Source of the DNA: Eremophila alpestris peregrina
Lineage: Eukaryota; Chordata; Aves; Passeriformes; Alaudidae
Assembly (NCBI GenBank): GCA_009792885.1
Contig: WMCF01000030.1
Coordinates: 4,132,891 to 4,196,890, forward strand
Length of the DNA stretch: 64,000 nucleotides
Direction: 5' to 3'
Part shown: positions 12,101 through 24,100 of the stretch, piece by piece
Layout of the letters: every line of letters starts with the position of its first letter
Numbering within the stretch: position 1 is the stretch's first letter
The notes under the pieces: generated by a model
The model's input: the letters and a program-made list of their open reading frames with translations, nothing else
What the model was told of the DNA's origin: nothing
Databases searched by the model: none
Program-made: the position numbers and the translations under genes

Positions 12101-15100
12101 CCAGGGAAACCAGGATCACCACCTTCTCCTTTTGGTCCCACACCTCCTCTTATGCCTGGGAAACCACAAAAACAGCATAATCTTTTAATAATATCTATAC
12201 AACCCTAAGCAAACAGGCATAACATGAACTTGGCTACTGAATGGGTCCTGGTCTTGCCACATCAAGACATTCTTCTAGTCAGGCTGCTTATATAATCTGG
12301 GAGCATGAACAGTCCTCTGGCCAAATGATCATTAAACTTGTTTTTAAAAGTTCTCCCCAAATTATGTAGAATATGACACTGATGTTCAAGTGTGCTGCAT
12401 GCACAGGGAAATTTAATACATTACCTAACAACTCACACCAAAATCTACAAGACTTTGCTATCCCACCTTTTATAATCATGGCCTGATAATGCTCCTTTGG
12501 TCATCAACAGCAAAACAAATTCTATAGAAATGTTTACTGGAGTTGCCTGTGATGATGTTTACTGCTATAATAGCACTTTCAGCTGAAGAGGTAAATGTAG
12601 CACATATTCATTTCAATAAAGAAAAGATGAACCTCTCCAGGAGCTGTCATGAGAGAATGGGTTCAGCAGCCATCAAAATCTCATAGAAAGCTCCCCCTCC
12701 CTTCCTCTGGGAACTGTAGCATGTGAGAAGAAATGTATTCAGAGAGCAACTGTGAAATTAATACCTGTTAAGCCTGGCACACCAACTTCTCCTTTAAGGC
12801 CTGGCATTCCTGGTAAGTTTATAGTATCTCCCCGATCACCTATTTCAAACACAAATGAACACATGAGTGGTAAGCCTTTAATTTAAACACTACTTCCTGA
12901 TGTTTCCAAGGAACTGCAACTTCAAAGGCAAAATTCAGCAATTATTATGTTTGTAGAATAAAAGAGAAATAAATTAAAGACAGCAAAAGAAGTGTCTAGA
13001 ACACCCTTCCTCTTTGCTACGGATTGATTTATCCATGAACAGCACATGTTGCATGAAATTAAGTTAACCTTTTTACAGTCTTCTGAATCTATAATATTCT
13101 GTAAGACTGTAGAAAGACTCTTTGAGATTGAAGACACACAGAGACCCCTCAGAACTTAATGTCAAGTATTTAATGGGTGATGAATACAGAGAGTGCTCAG
13201 ATAAGAGAACAAACTCACCTATTTCTCCATGTGTGCCAGGAGTACCAAATTGGCCTGAAATTCCTGGAATGCCCTTTTCTCCCTATCATATGATTGAAAA
13301 CAGTCATCAGTTAGTGAAGATGAGGATTTATTCAACCTTCCAAGCAGCTGACTTTGGAAATACTAAAAAAAGACTATTAAATGATTTTTGAGCTTCTGTA
13401 TTACTTTATAGAGTAACTTGTCAGCAGTCAGTTAATCTAAATGAAGGGACCAACTAAGGGACAAGTTATGTTTGGAAAGGTTTAAGTTTGAAACTGAGGA
13501 CATCCCATTATTCATATATAGCAGTGAGTCCTTGTGCTGGCTTTGGCTGGGGTAGGGTTATCTTTTTTCATAGCAGCCAGTACAGGTTTGTGGTTTGGAT
13601 TTGTGCTGGAAACACTGTTAATAACACAGGGATGTTTTCATTCTACTGAACTGCACTTACACAGTCTCAGGACATTTTTGAGCAAGGATTTGGAAGGGGA
13701 CACAGCTGGGACATCTGACCCCAACTGACCCAATGGATATCCCACACCATATGGTCTCATGCTCAGCAGATAAGGCAGAGAGGATGATGGACTGGGGGGT
13801 AGCAGTGCTTGGGGATTGTCTGGGCATCAGCCAGTTGGTGGTGGGCAATTGTTTTCACTTGTATCACTTGTCTTTCTTGGGCTTTATTTATCTATCATTG
13901 TTACATTATTATTACTACTACTACTATTATTATTTATTGTTATTGTAGTTTATTTCAATTACAAAACTGTTTTTATCCACAAGTTCTCTCACTTTTACCC
14001 TTTCAATTCTCTTCTCCCCATCCTGCTGGGGATGTGTGGGGGAGCAAGCAACTGGGTGGGGCTTAGTTTCTGGCTGAGGTTAAACCATAACAGTCCTGCA
14101 GTCCTTGGTTAAAAAAACCCACCTTACTGAAACCTGAAGGCAAAGAGAATTTGAGAAAGGAACATAGGTTTTGTCTTTCTTAAATAAGTGATGGCTGTGA
14201 GTCTACTGTCAGGCCTTTTCTAGGTGTTTATTTCTTCCAGTGTAACTTATTTTGCAGCCAGAGTGAATTACAGTGAATTGCCCTCTAGAAGCTGAGATTC
14301 TTAGGCTTTTTTACTGTTAGGTAAGTGACAGTGAGTAGGTTTTGGCAGTGGTACCAATTAGTCCTAGGACAAAGAGAAAAGTAAGCCCAACACTGAGAAT
14401 AATTTTTACTAGCAGCTGTGGCAACAGGATCCAAGAGCTAGAAGGAAGCATCTGGGTCCTCACTGGCAAAATGCTGGCAAATGAAATTTGGATGTCTCAC
14501 AATGAGACAAGAAATTACTCTGCCTAATGAATGTTGGAGGGACCAAGCAAAAGTATTTGACTTATTAATTCAATGCTCATTGCACTTTATCTTTGCACTG
14601 CTGTTGTTGAGCAAAATTTTCAAGGGATGAATGCCTCTTCCTGAGAAGCTGAATGCCAGCACAAGGACACCCTTATTTCCTCATGTACATGAACTCACTC
14701 TGACTCCTGTGGTGCCAGGGAAGCCTCTGATGCCAGGAGAACCAGCAGGACCAGGATACCCTTTCACACCTGTCAGCCCTTTCGCGCCGATGTCCCCTTT
14801 CACACCAGCCACATAGCTGGGATGCCCAGGGGACCCTGGGGTTCCTGTCTTTCCAGGAAGGCCTGGCATTCCCTTGCTACCTGCAGGCAGGGAAGAAAAA
14901 AATAAATAACAGAAGACATGCAGTTGCTTGTGTCTAAAAAGTTTTACAATAAGCAGGGAATGTTTAATATGGTAGCTGAGGAAAAGCACTAAATGATAAT
15001 TCTGAATGTGCTTGCCTTGTTTCACTATGACCACTGACCTTTTATGCCAAAGAATCCCTTTGTGCCTCTTTCTCCAACATCTCCTTTTTCACCTTTAACT

Positions 15101-18100
15101 TCCATCATCATGCTGGGCATGAGCTTTGGAGGTTCTCCTGGGGGACCTTGATCCCCACGGTCACCTAAAGGGTAAAAAACCCAACCACGTTACAAAATGC
15201 TGGCCAGTGGCACTGTTGGAAAACGTGAACAGCTGAGTGAATTAGGAAAAACGAATAACCTTGCACAAGCTACAGAAAATCCACTTGCATGAAAAGTAAC
15301 CTGTGTCAATATAACATGGCAGCTGAAGAGTCACACTTAAGAAAACATGAAAACTGAGTTAAACTTTTGTACATACAATCCTGGGAGCTGGATCCAGACT
15401 CCTCTAAGATTATCTCTCAGCAGATCAGTTAGGAATCGTGGTTTATAAAAAACCCCAAAAAGGACATTAGAGGAAGCACAGTAAAGTAGTTTAGTTCTAG
15501 TGAAAAGGAAATTGTCGGTCCAAAAGCATTGGGAAGAAGAAAGTGCTTGGATTTGTTACTGGTTATAGTGTTCATTTTCTTGACTTTATGGTTACTGGTG
15601 ATATCAATAAATAATGTCCTGAAGAAGGGACCCATATAGACTCTAAGAGTGTCTTTAGTTCTTTATGGGGTGCTGAGACAGGCCAGTAACCCAGACTTCT
15701 CTCCTATGATTATACTGTCTTATGTTTCTTTGCCAAGAAGCATATTTGCACTTCTCTTCACAGGGGCTGCTTTCACACTTGTCTTTTGCTGAGACTGTTG
15801 CTGGGATCACTGTTCTGTAACCTCTGAATTGCAGACACTTTTTTTAAAAAAACCCAATCTCAGGGTCCCTAGAAAGAACATTTTGGTCTCGTACCAAAGC
15901 ATTTATTTAAAGATAATTGTGTGCAATCAAAAGAGGACTGAGTTACAGTTTTCATTTCACCAACAATAATACCAGCTGAATGTTTGTGACTTGTAAATTT
16001 TTAATAATGTATGTGACTTTTAACTACTTAATTTTAACTATTTAATTGCCTGGTTTTCTGGATATTTAACTGTCCTTACGGTACAACGGAAAAATCCAAG
16101 TATGCTCCTCCAAACATCTTATGCTTCCAGGAAAATGCTCTCTTGACTTCTGCACATGTCCAGAGGTGCCACTATCTGAGTTCAGATGAGTAATAAGATG
16201 TTTGTCTGAAGTGTGTAAAAAAATAACCTTTCCCTGAGTCTAAAATCCAGGCCTCTTGGCCAGAGGCCCATGTGTGGAACAGGTGGAGGAATGTCTGAGC
16301 TAAATTTACCATGTGAAAAATGTGTCTTTTTTGTGTCCTTGTAAAATAGTTCTGCAGATGTGAAGAGCAAACACACCAGTACCACCCATAAGCAAATACC
16401 TTTGAAGCCACGTGCACCCTGTGAGCCTTTATCTCCCCGAGGCCCAAGTGGACCAAATTCTCCTTTGATTCCCTTGAGGCCTGGTCTTCCTTTTAGGCCT
16501 GTCATGCCTTTGAAACCATCAATGCCAGGTGATCCTCTTGAGCCTTTAAGAAAGAAGGGGAAGAGAACTGTTCACTCCGATTTCTGCAAATTAAATATAT
16601 ATGAACCAGCAACATATGACTAAAATGGTATGAAAACTTCAGTTCACTTTTTTGGGTGCCTTGATGCCTACAGCAGTCTATAGGCCTGGAGCAGGCACCC
16701 AAGCTCTCTGAGAGGTAGTAGAGTTTTTGAGGTGTGTACTCTCAGAAGTGTACGAACCTGCCTCAACTGGCCAAGAAGAGATGTTGTGGAGATGACCAGA
16801 ACTAACTGTATTCTTCTGAGAGATCAGTACAACCCCTCTCCTAGACATGAGCTTGAGATATGTACCTGGTTCCACATAAGGTTTGTAGTCAGCCTGGTCT
16901 ACCTGAAGAGATACAAATTACGGGTCTAGGACTGGCTGGTCCTTTTTCACCCAAAATTCCCCTACTTCTCTTTCCTAAACAAGAGAATGGCGTTTTATGT
17001 GAGTAATGCTAACAAACAGATCTTCATTTCTCTCAAATGAGAGCTGATCAGTACTCCAGAGCTAGTCTTGTCCTGTCTTTCCAACTGATGAAATTGCAAC
17101 ATGAATTTTTAAGCATGCTTTGTGCTCAGCTTGGCTTCACATGGAGTTGAACCCTGTTGAAACTCCCCGTGTGGTGTTGGCAATGTGCATTACACATATG
17201 TGTTTTCTTATGGCTGGCAGATGAGAGTGTCACCTTCTCAATATAACAATAGTATCCTAAAGTCACCATCGAGGTCTTGTGTCTGACATTGCTGAGCTCA
17301 CAGCTCTCAGCTTTAAAAAACTTAAGAGTCAGTGTTTGGAGAAACATCTCAGAAATTTCACTGAGGACCAATGGGACTAGGACGAGGGTAAGACTTTTAG
17401 AGAGAAAATAGTAAGTACTGTATATTTTTTAAAAGGAGAACAAAACCAGCCATTGCTCTTCTAAACAGGGCTGCATATCACAAGCTAGCACTGTGCCAAG
17501 CCCAACACAGGGGAAAACAAGCAGTGATTTTGGAATTAGGCACATGATCCTAATTCTACTGTTTTAATTAGCAGGAGACCAGCAGAGAATACATCTGGTT
17601 CATGTCCACACAGAACAGCTTTAATCAACTACTGTTTTCAAAGCAGCAGTCCAGAGCTCACCTTTATCTCCTGGAAAGCCATCCATTCCACTTATGCCAG
17701 GGGGACCAGTCACACCACGTATACCCGGTAATCCCGTGAGACCCATGTCACCTTTGTCACCAGACAGACCCTTCAGGCCCACAGGGCCAGGAAAACCTTG
17801 CTCTCCATCTTCTCCCCTAGCACCAGGTGGACCTGTCATGTAAACATGAGAACAGGGAGAGTAAAAAAGGTTTGGATGTAGGTGATGATTTCATACAAGG
17901 TAGCTCAAGAGGGAGAAAACTGCTGTCCTACCAACTTCATATTGAAAGGGGGAAATTAGGATTTTTTTCATCAAAGAATTGCAGAAATGATTGTAAAGAT
18001 AAAGTAGCTCATCAACATGAACTAGCCTCTCTATCAGTTTGGTTCCACACTCACTTGCAACAGGACCTTCCCCTCCACTTTAATTTAAGAATTAAGCCCC

Positions 18101-21100
18101 TTTTCCATAAGCCTACCCTCATTTGGTGGCTCCCTTTTCCCAGTATCCCAGCAGCCAGCTCTGACCTGATTTGGTAGGTGGCTGTAGAAAGAAAAGCAGC
18201 AGCTCTGCCTGTGAAGATCATCCACAAACTTAACTGTCTGCTGTGGAAACCATACAGTTGCCCTGCCACAAAGGACTAGCAAGAGGAATGACACAGGACT
18301 GCGTTACTCCTCACCGAGAGGTCCTTGAGAGCCAGGCCCACCATCTGGCCCACGGTTTCCTGGTGGACCTGGGAATCCATGTGTTCCTGGTGTTCCTGGT
18401 AATCCCATCAAACCAGGGAGACCTTGTGGCCCTGGATCTCCTTTGGCTCCTGGCAAACCTGGGCTACCATCAAATCCTAAAAGACAAAAACCATATATTA
18501 GAGAGCATCATATGTAGAGAATATGTTTTTATATATTTCTTCTGTGTACACCCTAGGCGTCCAGGGTGTGTTTTTCCTTTGAAATTCAGTGAGAACAGGA
18601 AAAGCAAATTAAAGGACTGGCCTTTAGATTTAAAATAATTGATGTTACCAGCAATAATCTAAATATTTGCATGAGATAGGTTGATTGAGTCTTTCAAATG
18701 AATGGTAATGATTTGGCACCATGTGGATATACATGCAGGTCTCTTTCAATTTTAATCCCACTCTTTCCATTTTAATCCAAATAATTCTGTTATTCCTGAT
18801 CTCTCTGTCACATATATCTTAGTAAGAATTGAATCAAGCAGCTGACTGAACCAATGAAATAATGCAATGTATCTTTTCTAAGATGTTATAGGCTGGAAAA
18901 GTAGCACGTAAGACAGATGGTGGGATCTGTGTTATTGTTTAGAAATTTTTGGGTAAGGTTGTTACAAGATATTACTGCAAGACTAAAACAAATTCCTAAG
19001 CAAAAAAGCCCTGATTTTACATGACTTAATGCACTGGGAGAAAACTTACAGCTCTAAAAGATAATGCCTGCTCTTCATTAAGCTTGGAGAAGCACCAGCA
19101 TACAAATAGTACACGGCATTTAAAATCCAGGTCAAGTGGATCTGCTCTTTATTCAGGTTTTACATCAGTGTAGGTCCATTGGCTTGACTGTAGTTAAATG
19201 AGCTTTATAATTGCTGTCACTTAAACTGGGTTTTCTCAACAACAGCATATAGCCTTTAGTTTGCAATTCTGAGTGAAGTGGCAAAAGTGTATAAAGGAAT
19301 CCCTAGTCATTTCATGTAAAATTAAAAAATTCATACTTGTAGAAATATTCATGAGCTATCTGGAGCCATTCTGTCAGAACTGTAAAATAAATCAACAAAC
19401 AAACTAGTAATGCTTTTTATTTCCACTGTATTTTTTACTACTGAAAACTTAGTTCTACAAAAATGTTTAAAGAGGATGAAAGTCACACCATATTTTTTGT
19501 TTTCAAACAAAATTGGATTTTGTCCCCATTTCAAAAGGCGTCAGTGATGTTTCCTGCCTTTTCTCAAACTTGTTAAGGGCCACAGAGCTGCTTTCATCCC
19601 TTTCCTTCACTCTGGGGCTCTACCACAGGTTAAACCAGCTCTCCTCACTTCAAATAACTCTGAGAAGATGATGCTCTTCTTTATTTATTTTCATCAAAAA
19701 TCATGATAAGGATATCCAGAACTAGTTCCTGTGATAAACCTTGCTTCCAGCTATTCATACAATCATTACTCCTTTCTCAGTTCCACATAGGGGAAGGGGG
19801 TAATCAGCAGTTCTAAATTTGATTATGTGTCCAAATGCAATTGAAACTGTGTAGCAGGGTATGCTAAATTCCCACATGTGCTTTTGAAAGTCCTTCACAG
19901 AGTTCAGAGAGTGAAAAAAATCAAATTTTGTAGAGAAACTCTGTTTTCTGCAGGAATTTTAGGGTTTTTTTTATGGTCTGTGAAATAACCAACTAAAATG
20001 AACACCCTGAAGTTATGAATAAGTATATAGTATTATCTTTATCTTCTTTGTGAGTGCCCAAAAACTGATGAGATAAAATAGTTCCTTAGCAGTTTCCTAA
20101 CTCTGTGTCCTCTTAGTTAAAATTTACAAAGTCAGCACTACTGCAATGTGCTGATCTGCAAAGCCATGCAATACCCAGACATCTTTTGGCATGGGAAAAA
20201 AATCTCAGTATTATTGCTAAATGTAAATTATAAAAGTCAGATAAGAGCAACACCACCATTCCCTTAATGATCGTGAAAAAATTAGCTGTACATATGAAAG
20301 CAACAAAGATGAGCAAAGTCTGGTTCTCTGATATGTTGTAGTTGATTTCATGTGGAGCAGGGTGAAGGACAGCTCAACATAAGCAATGGATCTCCAGAAA
20401 GTGTTCAGAGGAGCCAGGCATGTTGGCAACAGCTGACAAAGAAGTGGAAAGAATGGGAGATCACCAGGCACTGGGAATTGACAGTGGAGTCATCAGTACC
20501 TCTGATGCATCCTAACATGGTCTCTTACTGCTCTCACATCCCTACAGTTTGGCTGGATTTGTATGAGACTCTCAGGCAAACCTTTCTTTATTAGAAGAAG
20601 CTGTTACCTCTGGTTCCTGGTACTCCTTGATCTCCTGGTGCACCTTTCAGCCCTGGGAAGCCGGGGAGGCCAACATCCCCTCGGGGGCCTGCTGCTGCTC
20701 CAAGCACATCACCAGGAAGGCCCTTTGGTCCTGGTGTTCCTGGAGCTCCAGATTTTCCTGTCAGGCCTGGATGTCCCTGCAGTCCAGGTAGACCATTTGG
20801 GCCTCTGTCTCCTCTGGGTCCAGTAAAACCTATAAATAAAACAGGGACTAGGCATCACAGAGTTCACTACAAATGTTGGAGTTCAAATCCTAGATATACC
20901 AACAGGATGTCCCCATTACCACAAATGACAAGGTAAAGGCTTCCTGTGGACTAGAAAACTGGAGCTAGACTGAAAGTTAAGCCCAAGCATTGGTGAAAGA
21001 TAGCATGGAAAACTGCAGAGAATTGCTCCCTGTGGCCTGGGAGCCATATGGGAGCCCTAACTTAGCAATTAGAGCACTCTGTAGAGCTTACCAGGGGAGG

Positions 21101-24100
21101 TAGAGGTTCACAGAGGTTCAGAGTCCTGCCCTATGCTGCAAAGAGCCATGTTTTATGATGCATCCCTTACCTGCTGACCAGGACATGCATCAGCTCTTTT
21201 GCTTTCTCTGTTGCTACTATAGATGCTGTAGATAAGTCTCAAGAACAGTGTCAAGTCATGTGCTGCCTGAGGGCAAAACATTACCTGGCACTGGATTTGG
21301 GAAAGTTTGCAGCACTTCAGAATCTGTAATGATTTAGGACTTTGAAATCAGATAACTCAAAAAATTTCCAGAGAGCTCATAAATTAGGTTGCATCAATGG
21401 CTTCTGTGGTCAGGTACAGAAACAACTCATTACCTGTTTCTCTGACCAAATAAGCTTGGTCAACCACAGGGAAGTGGTTGTTTCTGGAGGTAATAAAAGA
21501 TCTTGTTATTGAATTTATTTATGAGAATTTCATGAATTTTTACCGTCACATTTATAATTCTGAACAATAAAGCAGATTTTAAAAGCTTGGCATCTATGAA
21601 TTTTTTCATCAGTATGGAAGTTGCAAGAAATACTTCTGGATTTGAAAAGTAGTATTTTTGTCTAATGGCTTATTGATTCAATGTAGAAGGGAAGATAAGT
21701 AAAAATGTACCTGGAATCAGGTGTTTGTGTTTAAGTGACTGCAGTAAAAAGGTCAAAAGTATATAAAGAATGACTAATTATTTCAAGATACCTGGAGGAC
21801 CTGGGAGTCCTTCCCGACCTGGATCACCTCGTGTCCCATTTAGCCCTGGGTATCCCATGGGACCTGGATCACCTGGGAATCCTCTTGCACCTTTTGCACC
21901 TACATTATATACAAGAAAATATGAAAGTGTGATCTGAACAAACAAAACAGAAATGTGCAAAAAATGTAAAAAAAGGCAGTAGTAAATATCATCATGATGT
22001 GTTTCTGGATGCAAAGATGAAAGGTTAAAAAAAAAAATACAGTAGCTCTTTAGAAGTATTCAAGACCCCAAAACATGGACCAAAAATCTAGGTTAAGTGC
22101 TTTAGCAAACATGGATTAACTTGACTTAAAGACTAATGATATGGAGACTACTAGGGTAAAGATAATTAGTTTCACAGACTTCTGGAGCTTTTCAATATTT
22201 TGTAAATTAAGGCTTTTAGATTAAGGTCAAAAGGGAATGTCAAAAAGGAATGTTCACAGAAATGGGCACAGAGGAGATGCTGTAGGAGGAAAAATATTTT
22301 CCTTTCCTGCTAAACTGATCACAGAACAAGAGCAGATTGGCTTAGATAACCAAGAAGCATAAATGTAAGGCTAAAGGTTAGATCTAATAATCCCTCAAAA
22401 TGAATACAAATTAACTAGCCTACTTACTATATTTGTAACATTACAGTTCTAGAGATTCCCTAATAAGAGAATTGATGTGCCCTGAAAAAAAGAGGATGTG
22501 CCAGTTCTTCTGGCACTGACCTCTTGTTCATACTGATTTTTCTCCTGACAGCTAAAACGATACCTTACTTCCTTATGATACAGTATTTGACATTTCAGTA
22601 AGGGCAAATATTACTGTTTTGTAACATTCAAAACCTGGCAGCATTTTGTAGGATTCCTTTGTTTTGTTTCAAAAATTGTAAATTTTTTTTCCATGCAATA
22701 GTTTTGTTACATGAGTCTCGTTAATTCGTTGTACTACAAGATCAAGATTTTTTGGTGAAGTTCTTTGAAAATAATTCCTGTGGAATGCTTTGTTCCCCTA
22801 CCCTCCCCAGCACTTTGAACTTTATAAGTTCCCAGCTCAGGCTTGAAGGTCAACAACATGCTTTAACATTTAAAATGCTGTTGCTTAGCATCACCATGAA
22901 TTACAACTCATTTATTCATTACTGAAAGCAAGTTTCTCTCCACCCCTAACTATGACAAACCAAAGAAAATATCACTTGGATTTTAATATTTTTTTCCACT
23001 TAAGTTTTCTGAAATTTATATTATTTAACCATGACTATGTGAAGTTTTAACTATCATTTGTGAAGGGGAGAAGGAAATATTTAAAAAGATAAGAAATAAG
23101 ATGCACATAACCAGCCAATGCAGTGTGCATAACATTTCACAGTGCTGTACAGGACTCTTCAGGACTATTTTTCTCTCCCTCATGTGAATAGTAACTTCTC
23201 AGAAAGAAATCAAAAGGAAAATCTTAGGCTTTCAGATCTCAATGAAAAACTCTAATGTGCCTCTTACCCAAATGGCATCTTGGTCTTGTTTCCCATCTGC
23301 AATAATTGACTTTCTTTAATTCTGTTCAGAATTGCACTAATTAAAAAGCCATGTGAGAGAAAGAAGGTGCAGAGGGAGAATACAAGCACTGCTTACCACA
23401 TATTTCAGTAACTCGTAATGTGATATTTGCTGTTGATAACAAGTTGTGCCAAACAGCAGCACAAAAAAAATTGTATTTGGCCAATGTAATGTTTAGTTTG
23501 CAAATGTTTTAGCTGTTTGAGACAGAAAACAGCTTAAAAATTGTATTCAACAGCAATGTGTAGCTCTTGAGACTCCTGAATAACCAAGATGTAACTCAGG
23601 GTGGTCTGCGTGTGTTGCCAGGAATTTCAGAGGAACACAAGGACATAAGGGTGGCAGATTATAAAGACAACTCCTTGCTTGATACACTGTGTGCCATTAG
23701 CACCCCAGGGACTTGATTGTCTCTAGAGGAGCTCCATGCTGGCTTAATAGGAGGTGGGAAATCTTGAGGACAAACCACATCCCTCTAAGCAGACAATGAA
23801 ATGGTGTAAAGGAGGTGTTGGTGCTTTTTGTGTCAATCTGGCCAATGTGGAATGATGCTCCAGACAATTCAATTGACACAAACATGGCATAAAGAAGCTG
23901 TGAAAATGTGTCCTTTTCCTCCCAAGCTTCTAGTTACAGAACTGGCTCTGATTGAAAGGCAGCTATGAACAGAGTTCTGCACCAGGCTCTCAAGGGGCCC
24001 TTCTCAGGTGTTGGAGAGAGAGGATGAAAAACAAGCCTTAAAAAAACCTCCAAGTCTTAAAATTACCAAAGCATGCAAGCTAACAAAGGCAGAGAAAGAT

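Larger units (their letters stand above)
9758..13218 (-). other. COL4A2 introns between E31 and E35
   Basis: This span covers introns 9758-11040, 11149-12047, 12156-12764 and 12840-13218. Only a short trinucleotide repeat next to E34 is worth naming; the rest is unremarkable AT-rich sequence. Confidence 0.7.
13283..14698 (-). other. COL4A2 intron between E30 and E31
   Basis: A 1.4-kb intron. About 40 percent of it is the solo LTR at 13533-14092; the flanks show nothing else. Confidence 0.85.
14881..20607 (-). other. COL4A2 introns between E25 and E30
   Basis: This span covers introns 14881-15038, 15165-16399, 16544-17661, 17833-18314 and 18477-20607. The third contains the candidate 72-bp exon at 16903-16974. 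The 2.1-kb fifth intron is plain AT-rich sequence with no repeat I recognise. Confidence 0.7.
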
